Shown one piece after another: positions 15,558 to 25,775 of a stretch of 64,000 bases of DNA. Origin of the DNA: Pseudomonas sp. LFM046 (GTDB taxonomy: Bacteria > Pseudomonadota > Gammaproteobacteria > Pseudomonadales > Pseudomonadaceae); the NCBI RefSeq assembly GCF_000949385.2, contig NZ_JYKO02000001.1:3522648-3586647 (forward strand). The letters run 5' to 3'. Both the position numbers and the translations under genes were made by a program. Every line of letters begins with the position of its first letter. Position 1 is the first letter of the stretch. Under the pieces are notes generated by a model, which did no database searches, had not been told where the DNA came from, and was given only the letters and a program-made list of their open reading frames with translations.

Positions 15558-16847
15558 TCAGGGGCGGTAGCCCTGGGACAGGAGCCAGCCCTGCACCATT
15601 CGCCTCTGCTGTTCGGGCAGGGCAGTCAGGGCCTGGTTCAGTTCGCCGCGCCGCAGGGCGGTGACGATGGGGGCGAGTTCGAGGCCTTGCAGGTGCCAGA
15701 TGCCGAGAGGCTGGTCGGCCGTTACCACGACTTCCACTTCTTCAATCAGCTCGTCGTGAATGACCGGTGCCCGCTCCACCCGCACCTGGCTGAAATCGGC
15801 GGGAGCGTGCATGGGTTCGACATCGGGCCAGGTGCATCGGTCACGCCAGAAGGGCTGGTCGGGCCAGCGTTGTTCCAGCGCGTAGAAGTCGCGGCCGGTG
15901 CGGGCGAAGCGCAGGAAAAGGTGTTCGACCCGGCGCTGGTGGAATTGCCGGGCCAGTTCCGCGCGCTCGGGGCACTTGATCATCGTGTTGATCACCGCAG
16001 GCGCCTGAAGAGCCGAAGACAGGGACTGGAAGATGCCGTTGCCGGACAACGGGTCCACCGCCATGGCCGCATCCCCTACCCTCAGCCAATTCGCGCCGCT
16101 GGCCTCGTGGAAGAGGATGGCCGTACTGCTGCGGGCGTGCAGGCTGGCGGGTTGCAGCGCCGCCTCGCCAAACAGCTCGCGCACCAGGGCCGACTCGCCA
16201 CGACGCTGGGCGCAGTATTCCGGCAACTGGTCCTTGGGGGATAGATCGCGGGCATCCAGGGTGATCTGCCAGTAGCAGCGGCCATCGTCCAGGCGCGCCA
16301 TCCAGGCCCAGCCATCCGGCACGCTTTCCACTGCCGAGCCCGGATGGCCCGGTGCGTCCTGCCACTGGTTGAGCAGGCTCAGGGTTTCTGGCCCACGCAG
16401 GCGGCCACCGGCCAGGGGCGCCTGACGGCCACGGGCTTCAACGAGGAAATCACCCCGCAATGGTTCACCAGGCTCGACGTGGATCAGATGGCCGTCATCG
16501 GTGCTCTCCACCCGCAACACGCGGGCCTCCAGCACCTCGATGCCAGCGGCTTGCAGGTCTTCGCGGATCGCGGCGTCGAACCGCGTGCGGTCCAGCAAGC
16601 ACTCCTGGTTGATGGACTGGCCGTCACCATTCCACAGCACCCGCCTGGGTGAGGGCGCAGCGGCGCACGCCAGGGCGCGGTTCAATCCTGCCTGACGCAA
16701 GCCATCCAGCACCCGCTGGGAAACGCCTTCCACCGCCGCGAAGCGCCGCCATTCGCTGACCACCCGCACGGCGTAGCCAAGCCGTTTCAGCCCCAGGGCC
16801 ACCGCCGCACCGGCCGGGCCGGCGCCGAGTACGACGATCTCAGTCAT
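15558..16847 (-). CDS. qhpG: QhpG-like FAD-dependent monooxygenase
   Basis: 429-aa flavoprotein. The N-terminal FAD fold has GAGPAG (residues 8-13), and the second FAD motif GDAAMAVDPLSGNG is at 258-271, as in tryptophan halogenases, LodB and QhpG. In quinohemoprotein amine dehydrogenase (QHNDH), QhpG hydroxylates the tryptophan of the small subunit QhpC before CTQ formation. The start at 16847 overlaps the end of the protease gene by eight bases; a frame extending to 16994 has no homology and runs through the protease gene. The protease and ABC neighbours make the Qhp assignment much stronger than the FAD fold alone. Odd: the QHNDH structural genes are not present. Confidence 0.75.
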   Translation of the reverse strand: MTEIVVLGAGPAGAAVALGLKRLGYAVRVVSEWRRFAAVEGVSQRVLDGLRQAGLNRALACAAAPSPRRVLWNGDGQSINQECLLDRTRFDAAIREDLQAAGIEVLEARVLRVESTDDGHLIHVEPGEPLRGDFLVEARGRQAPLAGGRLRGPETLSLLNQWQDAPGHPGSAVESVPDGWAWMARLDDGRCYWQITLDARDLSPKDQLPEYCAQRRGESALVRELFGEAALQPASLHARSSTAILFHEASGANWLRVGDAAMAVDPLSGNGIFQSLSSALQAPAVINTMIKCPERAELARQFHQRRVEHLFLRFARTGRDFYALEQRWPDQPFWRDRCTWPDVEPMHAPADFSQVRVERAPVIHDELIEEVEVVVTADQPLGIWHLQGLELAPIVTALRRGELNQALTALPEQQRRMVQGWLLSQGYRP

Positions 16848-17514
16848 GGCCACGGCGCTCCGGGCCGATAAAGGCGGCACCGTCGTGCAACCACTGGAGC
16901 ACCGCGTCTCGGTTGCTGCCGGGGTTGGCCAGCACGTAGCCGGCGATGATGCCGGAAAGGGCCGCGCAGCCCACGCTGGAACCTGCCACGCCATTGGCGG
17001 CGGCGACGTGGGCGCCGAAGTCGGCCTGGGGGCTGTTCAGCCACGACCATTGCCCCGGCGCGCAACGGGCATCGCCGGTGACGCGGATGACGCCGGGGTA
17101 GGCCGCCGGATACACCGGCTCGCCCTGGGCCGGGCTGGAGGCGCAGAGCAGGACGCCAGCGGTCTGGGCCACCACGCAGGCTTCGCGCAGCACCGGACGG
17201 TCGTTGCGCAGGCCGAGGCTCATATTGACCAGGGCCACATCCTGTTCCACCAGCCAGTGCAGCGCGGCAGCAATCTGTAGCGGGCTGGTCTGCCAGCGGT
17301 CACCGAAGACCTGGGCGACGCAGAGGCGAACCGGACCGCTCTGGCGTGTCAGGGTGTCCAGCACCACGCTGCCGTGGCCGAGCGCATCGGGTTGGGTGTC
17401 GCCCTCCTTCAGTTCCCCGCCTTCCAGCCAGAAGCGCCGGGCCTGAGCGACGCGCCCGCCCTGCTCTGCCGAAAAGCCGCTGTCGATGATGCCGATGGCG
17501 ACTTCAGTGGCCAT
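16840..17514 (-). CDS. qhpE: QhpE-like subtilisin-type serine protease
   Basis: 224-aa cytoplasmic S8-family peptidase, much shorter than secreted subtilisins and without signal or pro-peptide. The triad is D11 (GIIDSGF), H47 (ALGHGSVV) and S180 (GVAGSSVGCAALSG). The segment that normally carries the oxyanion-hole Asn reads CASSPAQG, so that Asn seems replaced. QhpE is the small protease that removes the leader of the QhpC subunit after thioether cross-linking. It overlaps the ABC gene by 11 bases and the flavoprotein gene by eight, indicating one transcript. Alternative: a processing protease for another peptide. Confidence 0.75.
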   Translation of the reverse strand: MATEVAIGIIDSGFSAEQGGRVAQARRFWLEGGELKEGDTQPDALGHGSVVLDTLTRQSGPVRLCVAQVFGDRWQTSPLQIAAALHWLVEQDVALVNMSLGLRNDRPVLREACVVAQTAGVLLCASSPAQGEPVYPAAYPGVIRVTGDARCAPGQWSWLNSPQADFGAHVAAANGVAGSSVGCAALSGIIAGYVLANPGSNRDAVLQWLHDGAAFIGPERRGHD

Positions 17515-19237
17515 GGCTCACCTGCTCGGGTTCCAGGCTGTGCAACTGACCGAGCTCCAGGCGGAAGGCAATATCGGCCTGGGCCAGTGTCGAAGGACGG
17601 TGGCTGATCAGAATGCGCGTGCGCCCGGCGAACAACTGGTCGATGGCGGCGATCACCTCACGCTCAGTGGCTTCGTCCACCGCCGAGGTGGCCTCGTCCA
17701 GCACCAGGATCAGCGGGTCCTGCAACAGCGCGCGGGCAATGGCGATGCGTTGCTTCTGGCCGCCGGAAAGCTGCTGACCACGCTCGCCCAGGGGGCTGTC
17801 CAGGCCGTGGGGCAGCGATTCGATCAGGCTGTCCAGGCGGGCCAGGCGCGCGACCTGCTCCAGGGCTTCGCGGCTGGCGTCGGGGGCGCTGTAGGCAAGG
17901 TTCTCGGCCAGGGTGCCGCGAAACAGCACGATGTCCTGGCTGACCACGGCGATGCGCCGGCGCAGGGCGAAGAGGTCCAGTTCCCGCAGGTCGGCGCCGT
18001 CCAGCAGCACGCGGCCCTGGTCCGGGTCGTAGAAGCGTTGCAGCAGGTCGATCAGGGTGGACTTGCCGACGCCCGAGGTGCCGCTGATGGCCACCTTCAA
18101 GCCGGCGGGAAGCAGCGCATCCACCCCGCGCAGCACCGCACCGGCGCGTTGTTCGTGGGCGAAATGCACGCTTTCAAGACGCAGCTCGCCTTTGCCCTCC
18201 GGCATGGGTTTTGGCGCTTCGGGCTGGCGTACCGGCACCGGTTCCTGTTGCAGCTCCATCACCCGGCCGAGGCTGACGGTCATCCGCTGTAACGCGACAT
18301 AAAGGCCCAGCAGGCTCTGCACCGGCCCCACGGCCATGCCCAGGTAAGTGGAGAACGCGATCAGCGCGCCCAGTTGCCAGGTGCCCTGAATGACCCAATA
18401 GCCCCCGATCAGGAAGGCGCAGGCGCGGGACAGCGACGTGAGGGTGCCGGGCACGGCATGGGTGAAGAATTCGGTGACCTGTACCTTGAGCAGCTGACTC
18501 ATGTAGCCCTGCCCCAGGGATTCCAGGCGTTGGGATTCGCGCCGCTGCTGGCCGGCGGCCTGGATGAACTTCATGGCCGGCAGGGTCTCGACGAGGAAGG
18601 ACGACACATCCGCCGAACGCTCGCGCAGGCTGCGCACTTCACGCTCCACCTTGCGCCGCATCCAGCGCAGCCAGACAACTTCGATGGGAATCAGGAGCGC
18701 CAGCAGCAGGGACAACTGCCAGGAAAGCATCAGCATCAGCGCCACGGCGCCGAGCAGGCCGATCACGCTGGAGACCGCCGAGAACAGGGAATCCACGGCA
18801 AAGCGCTGGATCTCCGCGACATCGCCATCCAGCCGGGAAAGGAGGTCGCCGATGCGCTTGCGCCCGTAGAAGGCCGGCGAGAGTTGCTGGAGATGGCGAT
18901 AGAGGTCATCGCGCAGGGCGAAGAGGATGCGCCCGGAGAGCCGCGTATGCAGGTAGCGGTTGATGCCGGAGAGCACGGTGCCAAGGATGCCGACGGCGAT
19001 CATCGCCACCGCCACCTGCACCAGCTTGCCGAAGTCCCTGGCCAGCAGGCCGTCATCGATCAGGGTCTTGGTCAGCCAGGGCTGGGCCAGCACCAGCAGG
19101 GAGGCGGCAAGGGACAGGCCAAGCAGCACCACAATGGCGCGCAGCTGCGGGCGGACGAAGCCGTAGAGCCAGGCCAGGGAACGGCGCAGCAGGTCGGGGT
19201 CGCTGGTTTCCACCAGTTTGAGGAAGAGGCGGGTCAT
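17504..19237 (-). CDS. qhpF: QhpF-like ABC exporter (membrane and ATPase domains fused)
   Basis: 577-aa half-transporter with about six membrane segments in residues 20-310 and a C-terminal nucleotide-binding domain: Walker A SGTSGVGKST, signature LSGGQKQRIAIARALL, Walker B LILVLDEATSAVD, and H-loop LISHRPSTL. Fold resembles MsbA and peptide exporters. In the Qhp system QhpF is proposed to export the modified QhpC subunit to the periplasm. It is the first gene of the overlapping QhpF-E-G set. MsbA-type lipid export cannot be excluded from the sequence alone, but the neighbours argue against it. Confidence 0.78.
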   Translation of the reverse strand: MTRLFLKLVETSDPDLLRRSLAWLYGFVRPQLRAIVVLLGLSLAASLLVLAQPWLTKTLIDDGLLARDFGKLVQVAVAMIAVGILGTVLSGINRYLHTRLSGRILFALRDDLYRHLQQLSPAFYGRKRIGDLLSRLDGDVAEIQRFAVDSLFSAVSSVIGLLGAVALMLMLSWQLSLLLALLIPIEVVWLRWMRRKVEREVRSLRERSADVSSFLVETLPAMKFIQAAGQQRRESQRLESLGQGYMSQLLKVQVTEFFTHAVPGTLTSLSRACAFLIGGYWVIQGTWQLGALIAFSTYLGMAVGPVQSLLGLYVALQRMTVSLGRVMELQQEPVPVRQPEAPKPMPEGKGELRLESVHFAHEQRAGAVLRGVDALLPAGLKVAISGTSGVGKSTLIDLLQRFYDPDQGRVLLDGADLRELDLFALRRRIAVVSQDIVLFRGTLAENLAYSAPDASREALEQVARLARLDSLIESLPHGLDSPLGERGQQLSGGQKQRIAIARALLQDPLILVLDEATSAVDEATEREVIAAIDQLFAGRTRILISHRPSTLAQADIAFRLELGQLHSLEPEQVSHGH

Positions 19238-19267
19238 CGAGTAAAGGCCAGGGATTGCAGGTTCATT

Positions 19268-19360
19268 GTGGGGGCGAATTCATTCGCCAAGCAGACCGCA
19301 GGTCTGGCGATGGATATCTGGGGCAACTGCGTTGCCCTTGGCGAATGAATTCGCCCCTAC
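19268..19360. repeat. Intergenic inverted repeat, GGGGCGAATTCATTCGCC family
   Basis: 23-base arms (19268-19290 and 19338-19360) complementary at 22 positions, enclosing a loop with smaller palindromes (GCAGACCGCAGGTCTG-like, GGGGCAACTGC). Fills the gap between qhpF and the sigma-54 activator. Related copies at 37221-37316, 42690-42717 and 47495-47593. Confidence 0.8.
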
Positions 19361-19387
19361 AAGGACTATTCGCTCCTACAGGAAATG

Positions 19388-21295
19388 TCATCCCCGCAAC
19401 TGCTTCAGCTTGCGATACAGCGTCGCGCGGCTGATGCCGAGGCCATCGGCGGCGGCGGAGACGTTGCCTTGGTGCCGGTCCAGGGCGGCGCGGATCAGCT
19501 CCAGTTCGTTCTCGCGGATGCTGCCCGGCTGGCGGCAGCTGCTGGTGAGTTCGTCGAGCAGGCTGTCGGTGAGATGGTCCAGCCCCAGCACGGTCTCGCC
19601 CTCCTCCCGCATGGCCAGGGCCGAGCGCAGCACCATTTCCAGCTGGCGGATGTTGCCCGGCCAGTCATAGCCGGACAGCAGCTCGCCGAGGTCTTTGTCC
19701 AGGCTGACGTCAGCGGCGCCGAACTTGTGCAGGACGCCGCTGATCATCCCGGACAGATCGTCACGCTCGCGCAGGGCCGGAAGGCGCAGGCTGACGCCGT
19801 TGACGCGGTAGTAGAGGTCCTCGCGGAAGTGCTTGTCCTGCACCAGGCGCTTGAGGTCGCGGTGGGTGGCGCAGATGACCGCCACGTCGATCTCCTGCTC
19901 CTCGCCTGCGCCGAGGGGCGCTACCCGGCGCTCCTGCAACACGCGCAGCAGGCGCGCCTGGAGGCTCAGGGGCATGTCGCCGATCTCGTCGAGGAACAGG
20001 GTCCCGCCGTGGGCCTGCATCAGCCGGCCCACCATGCCGCCCCGGCGCGAGCCGGTGAAGGCGCCTTCGCGGTAGCCGAAGAGTTCGGATTCGATCAGGC
20101 CTTCCGGGATGGCGGCGCAGTTCACCGCCACGAAGGGCTTGTCCGCACGCGGGCTGGATTGATGCAGCGCACGGGCCACCACCTCCTTGCCGGTGCCGGT
20201 TTCGCCCAGCAGCAGGACCGGGAGGTCGTTGGCCAGCCCCTGGCGGGCCATGCGCAGGGCACGGGCGAAGCGGCTGTCGCGGCCGGCCAGTTCCTCCAGC
20301 AATTGGGGCTTCTGTGCGGTGGGGGCCTTGGCGGCCGGCGCGGTAGCACCCAGCTTGGTGTGGCGGGGCACCTGCAGGGCGCGGAAGTAGAACTCGCCCT
20401 TGGCGGTCTGCACGCTGCTCACCCCGCCCTGCAGCAGGCGGGCAATGAACTGCGGCGAGCGCTCACCGAGCAGTTCGCTTGAACGCCGCCTCACCAGGGA
20501 TTCGCGGCGTATCTGAAGGAGGTCGCAGGCGCGGTCGTTGGCAGCCAGCACTTCGCCGTCCAGGCTCAGGGCCAGCAGGCCATGCCAGGCGCTGCCGAGG
20601 TATTGCGGGCGGTGGTGGAAAGCCAGCACCAGGTGATCCGGGTAGCAGAGGCCGAACATGCGGCTCTCGATGTTGCCGGCGGCCAGCATCAGGGTGGCGA
20701 GGTTGTCCTGGGGCTGGGCCATGACGCCCTGGCGGGTCAGGTCGAGCACACCGACCACCCTGCCCTGGGGATCACGCAGGGGCACCGAGGTGCAGGAGAA
20801 CGGGCTCAGGCGGTCGAGGTAATGCTCGCCGCAGTTGATCAGGGTCGGGCGGCCTTCGACGACGGCCGTGCCAATGGCGTTGGTGCCACGCAGGGACTCG
20901 CTCCAGCAGCTGCCTGGCCTGAGGTCGCGCAGGCCGAAGTCCTTGAGATATTCCGTCTGACCCTCGATGGCGAGGACATTGGCCTGGGCGTCGCCGAGGA
21001 TGATCAACCCACCCTTGCCCTGCTGGCTGACCAGGTATTCCAGCTCCGGGGTGGCCGCGTCGATCAGCAGACGGTTGCTGTCCAGCAGCAGTTGCAGGTC
21101 ATGGCCCTGCTCCAGCACGGCCTGCTCGTCTTCCAGGCAGTTGAGGCCGTGGCCGAGGCTGCGCCGCCACGAGGCATCGATCTCGTCGCGCAGCACGCCC
21201 TGGGGCAGCTCGCCTTCGCTGGCCAGTCTCAGACGGTATTGCCGCGACTCGTTCAGTGGATCGGCAGCTGTTTTTATTCGAATGTCTTGCGCCAT
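19388..21295 (-). CDS. Sigma-54-dependent activator, AcoR family
   Basis: 635-aa enhancer-binding protein. N-terminal GAF-like sensor (about 70-220, [17 protein letters not shown] typical of AcoR), a PAS-like segment (about 225-290), an AAA+ domain with Walker A GETGTGKE, the sigma-54 contact loop GAFTGS (final Ala replaced by Ser, a known variant) and Walker [13 protein letters not shown], then a Fis-type helix-turn-helix ([20 protein letters not shown]). The ATG at 21295 was preferred over a TTG at 21322. It lies upstream of, and co-directional with, the QhpF-E-G genes. From memory, P. putida also has a sigma-54 activator beside its qhp genes, so it may control amine catabolism. I find no clear -24/-12 promoter before qhpF. 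Confidence 0.88.
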   Translation of the reverse strand: MAQDIRIKTAADPLNESRQYRLRLASEGELPQGVLRDEIDASWRRSLGHGLNCLEDEQAVLEQGHDLQLLLDSNRLLIDAATPELEYLVSQQGKGGLIILGDAQANVLAIEGQTEYLKDFGLRDLRPGSCWSESLRGTNAIGTAVVEGRPTLINCGEHYLDRLSPFSCTSVPLRDPQGRVVGVLDLTRQGVMAQPQDNLATLMLAAGNIESRMFGLCYPDHLVLAFHHRPQYLGSAWHGLLALSLDGEVLAANDRACDLLQIRRESLVRRRSSELLGERSPQFIARLLQGGVSSVQTAKGEFYFRALQVPRHTKLGATAPAAKAPTAQKPQLLEELAGRDSRFARALRMARQGLANDLPVLLLGETGTGKEVVARALHQSSPRADKPFVAVNCAAIPEGLIESELFGYREGAFTGSRRGGMVGRLMQAHGGTLFLDEIGDMPLSLQARLLRVLQERRVAPLGAGEEQEIDVAVICATHRDLKRLVQDKHFREDLYYRVNGVSLRLPALRERDDLSGMISGVLHKFGAADVSLDKDLGELLSGYDWPGNIRQLEMVLRSALAMREEGETVLGLDHLTDSLLDELTSSCRQPGSIRENELELIRAALDRHQGNVSAAADGLGISRATLYRKLKQLRG

Positions 21296-21452
21296 CTCTC
21301 GCTCCAGCGTGCGCCCCGGCAAGGGCCGGCGGCCAAGCTACACGCCCTGAATGTCTACACCCCCGGCTCGCGTCCGTAAAGAGCGCGCCAACGGCCCCGC
21401 AGGCAGCAAGTATCGGACCATTCAAGGCAGTCCATTCTGCTGCGGCGTGCAG

Positions 21453-21490
21453 TTGACAGTCAGGTTGGCACAGGTTTACGTTAACGTAAA
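21453..21490 (+). promoter_or_regulatory. liu promoter with LiuR operator
   Basis: A -35 box TTGACA at 21453-21458 is followed by the perfect 16-bp palindrome TTTACGTTAACGTAAA at 21475-21490, inside the elongated spacer/-10 region typical of MerR-family promoters and 25 bp before liuR. The palindrome agrees with the LiuR motif known from Pseudomonas liu operons. Confidence 0.75.
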
Positions 21491-21515
21491 GGTAAACGCA
21501 GACACGAGCCCAACC

Positions 21516-21914
21516 ATGTCCATCACCTACAGCATTTCCGACCTGGCCCGCGAACTGGATGTCACCACCCGCGCCATCCGCTTCTACGAGGAGCAAGGCA
21601 TGCTCAGCCCCGAGCGCCGTGGGCAGGAGCGCATCTACAGCCCGAAGGACCTGGTGGCGCTGAAGCTGATCCTTCGCGGCAAGCGCATCGGCTTCTCCCT
21701 GGCCGAGTGCAAGGAACTGATCGACCTCTATGACCCTAGCAGCGGCAATCGCAAGCAGCTGGAAACCTTCATGACCAAGATCGCCGAACGCCGCGCGCAG
21801 CTTGAACAGCAGTTGCTGGACATCCAGCAGATGCAACTGGAACTGGATACGGCCGAAGAACGCTGCCTGGCGGCGATGGCCGAAACCGAACGCAAACAGG
21901 GCGTCAACGCCTGA
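21516..21914 (+). CDS. liuR: LiuR, MerR-family regulator of leucine/isovalerate catabolism
   Basis: 132-aa MerR regulator. N-terminal winged helix (about 3-72; [23 protein letters not shown]) and a C-terminal coiled coil (about 85-128; [16 protein letters not shown]) for dimerisation. It sits directly before liuA on the same strand and behind a matching palindrome, so it probably controls its own operon. The ATG at 21516 begins the conserved domain; the frame is open upstream to 21351 through the promoter, which rules that extension out. Confidence 0.93.
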   Translation: MSITYSISDLARELDVTTRAIRFYEEQGMLSPERRGQERIYSPKDLVALKLILRGKRIGFSLAECKELIDLYDPSSGNRKQLETFMTKIAERRAQLEQQLLDIQQMQLELDTAEERCLAAMAETERKQGVNA

Positions 21915-21955
21915 CTCCCCTTCCCTCCCCGACAATGACAAGCACAGGTGGAACC

Positions 21956-23119
21956 ATGAGCTATCCCACTCTCAACTTCGGTCTCGGCGAGACCATCGAC
22001 ATGCTGCGTGATTCCGTCTATCAGTTCGCCCAAGCCGAACTGGCCCCGCGTGCCGCGCAGATCGACCGCGATAACGAGTTCCCCATGGACATGTGGCGCA
22101 AGTTCGGCGACATGGGCCTGCTGGGCATGACCGTGGAAGAGGAGTACGGCGGCACCAACATGGGCTACCTGGCTCACGTGGTGGCGATGGAAGAGATCAG
22201 CCGCGCGTCCGCCTCGGTCGGCCTGTCCTACGGCGCCCACTCCAACCTGTGCCTCAACCAGATCCGCAAGAACGGCACCCACGAGCAGAAGCTCAAGTAC
22301 CTGCCCAAGCTGTGCTCCGGCGAACACGTTGGTGCCCTGGCCATGAGCGAGCCCAACGCAGGCTCCGACGTGGTGTCCATGAAGCTGCGCGCCGAAAAGA
22401 AAGGCGACCGCTACGTGCTCAACGGCAACAAGATGTGGATCACCAACGGCCCGGACGCCAACACCTACGTGATCTACGCCAAGACCGACGTCAACGCCGG
22501 CTCGCGCGGCATGACCGCCTTCATCGTCGAGCGCGACCTCAAGGGCTTCTCTCGCCACCAGAAGCTGGACAAGCTGGGCATGCGCGGTTCCAACACCTGC
22601 GAGCTGGTGTTCGAAGACGTCGAAGTGCCGGAGGAAAACATCCTCGGTGCCGAAGGCCGTGGCGTGGCCGTGCTGATGAGCGGCCTGGACTATGAACGTA
22701 CCGTGCTCTCCGGCGGCCCGACCGGGATCATGAGCGCCTGCATGGACGTGGTGCTGCCCTACGTGCACGAGCGCCAGCAGTTCAAGCAATCGATCGGCGA
22801 ATTCCAGTTGGTGCAGGGCAAGCTGGCCGACATGTACGCCGGCATGAACGCCTCCAAGTCCTACCTGTACAACGTGGCCAAGGCCTGCGACCGCGGCGAG
22901 GAATCGCGCAAGGACGCCGCCGCGGTGATCCTCTACACCGCCGAAATGGCCACCAAGATGGCCCTGGACACCATCCAGCTGCTCGGCGGCAACGGCTACA
23001 CCAACGAGTACCCGGCCGGCCGCCTGCTGCGCGACGCCAAGCTCTACGAGATCGGCGCCGGCACCAGCGAAATCCGCCGCATGCTGATCGGCCGCGAGCT
23101 GTTCAACGAAACCAAGTGA
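21956..23119 (+). CDS. liuA: Isovaleryl-CoA dehydrogenase
   Basis: 387-aa FAD-dependent acyl-CoA dehydrogenase that converts isovaleryl-CoA to 3-methylcrotonyl-CoA and passes electrons to ETF. Signature blocks [18 protein letters not shown] and [17 protein letters not shown] bind FAD and substrate. The glutamate in [11 protein letters not shown] corresponds to the catalytic base of isovaleryl-CoA dehydrogenases, placed differently from that in short- and medium-chain enzymes. The C-terminal [13 protein letters not shown] and [11 protein letters not shown] motifs are intact. Start ATG 21956 has AGGTGG six bases upstream. Confidence 0.95.
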   Translation: MSYPTLNFGLGETIDMLRDSVYQFAQAELAPRAAQIDRDNEFPMDMWRKFGDMGLLGMTVEEEYGGTNMGYLAHVVAMEEISRASASVGLSYGAHSNLCLNQIRKNGTHEQKLKYLPKLCSGEHVGALAMSEPNAGSDVVSMKLRAEKKGDRYVLNGNKMWITNGPDANTYVIYAKTDVNAGSRGMTAFIVERDLKGFSRHQKLDKLGMRGSNTCELVFEDVEVPEENILGAEGRGVAVLMSGLDYERTVLSGGPTGIMSACMDVVLPYVHERQQFKQSIGEFQLVQGKLADMYAGMNASKSYLYNVAKACDRGEESRKDAAAVILYTAEMATKMALDTIQLLGGNGYTNEYPAGRLLRDAKLYEIGAGTSEIRRMLIGRELFNETK

Positions 23120-23122
23120 TCC

Positions 23123-23178
23123 GTAGGGTGCGCTGCGCGCACCAGTGACTGCTAAGCGGTGCGCCTGGCGCACCCTAC
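23123..23178. repeat. Palindromic repeat inside the liu operon, GTAGGGTGCGC family
   Basis: Perfect 11-base arms GTAGGGTGCGC / GCGCACCCTAC separated by 34 bases that hold a further GCGC-rich palindrome. It occupies almost the whole liuA-liuB gap and ends 11 bp before liuB, so it could affect mRNA stability or relative expression. Confidence 0.75.
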
Positions 23179-23189
23179 AGGAATCGAAG

Positions 23190-24797
<1,608 letters not shown>

Positions 24798-24805
24798 TAA
24801 CAGCT

Positions 24806-24903
24806 CCCCTCTCCCTTCGGACAAATCGGCAGGACAGCCGATTTGGGCAGCTCGAAGAGCTGGCCGAAGGCCGAGCCACATGGATGTGGCGAGTCCAGAG
24901 GGG
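24806..24903. repeat. Multibranched inverted-repeat element between liuB and liuC
   Basis: An outer stem CCCCTCT (24806-24812) / AGAGGGG (24897-24903) encloses four consecutive hairpins: CAAATCGGC/GCCGATTTG (24822-24845), CAGCTC/GAGCTG (24848-24862), GGCC-GAA-GGCC (24862-24872) and GCCACA/TGTGGC (24875-24890). The outer part resembles the common Pseudomonas CTCCCCTCTCCC repeat. A GTGCGC / GCGCACCCTAC half repeat follows at 24950-24968. No ORF of interest lies in this 181-bp gap. Confidence 0.7.
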
Positions 24904-24978
24904 TCGGGGGTGAGGGAAGCCAGCCCTCACTGGGACCCCAGGCACTCGGTGCGCGCGGCGCACCCTACAGGATCGACC

Positions 24979-25773
24979 ATGACCGACTTCACCACCCTGC
25001 AACTGGACATCGCCGCCAACGGCGTCGCCACCCTCTGGCTGAACCGCCCGGAGAAGAACAACGCCTTCAACGCCGGCATGATCCGCGAACTGATCCTCGC
25101 CCTGGACGCCGTCAAGGAACACGGCAAGGTGCGTTTCCTGATCCTGCGCGGCCGTGGCCGGCACTTTTCCGCTGGCGCGGACCTGGCCTGGATGCAGGAA
25201 TCCGCCCAGCTCGACTACAACGCCAACCTCGACGATTCCCGCGAGCTGGCGGAGCTGATGTACAACCTCTACCAGCTCAAGGTGCCCACCCTGGCGGTCG
25301 TCCAGGGCGCAGCCTTCGGCGGCGCACTGGGCCTGATCAGCTGCTGTGACATGGCCATCGGCGCCGTGGATGCGCAGTTCTCCCTGTCCGAAGTGCGCAT
25401 CGGCCTGCTTCCGGCCGTCATCAGCCCCTTCGTGGTCCAGGCCATCGGTGAACGCGCCGCACGCCGCTACGCCCTGACCGCCGAGCGCTTCAGCGGTGAA
25501 CGCGCCCGCGAACTGGGCCTGCTCGCCGAGTGCTACCGGGCCGAGGAACTGGATCAGGCCGTGGAGAGCTGGACCGCCAACCTGCTGCAGAACAGCCCGC
25601 AGGCCATGAGCGCCACCAAGGACCTGCTGCGCGAAGTCGGCAGCGGCGTGCTCTCGCCCAACCTGCGCCGCTACACCGAAAACGCCATCGCCCGTATCCG
25701 CGTGAGCCCCGAAGGTCAGGAGGGCCTGCGCGCCTTCCTGGAAAAACGCAAACCGTCCTGGCAGGAGCAATAA
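24979..25773 (+). CDS. liuC: 3-Methylglutaconyl-CoA hydratase
   Basis: 264-aa crotonase-family enzyme that hydrates 3-methylglutaconyl-CoA to HMG-CoA. The CoA-oxyanion motif SAGADLAWM and the second motif GAAFGGALGLISCCDMAIG are present. The position between liuB and liuD fixes the reaction within this broad family. ATG 24979 follows a CAGGA site; the frame is open upstream through the repeat, which was discarded. It ends two bases before liuD. Confidence 0.92.
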   Translation: MTDFTTLQLDIAANGVATLWLNRPEKNNAFNAGMIRELILALDAVKEHGKVRFLILRGRGRHFSAGADLAWMQESAQLDYNANLDDSRELAELMYNLYQLKVPTLAVVQGAAFGGALGLISCCDMAIGAVDAQFSLSEVRIGLLPAVISPFVVQAIGERAARRYALTAERFSGERARELGLLAECYRAEELDQAVESWTANLLQNSPQAMSATKDLLREVGSGVLSPNLRRYTENAIARIRVSPEGQEGLRAFLEKRKPSWQEQ

Positions 25774-25775
25774 CA

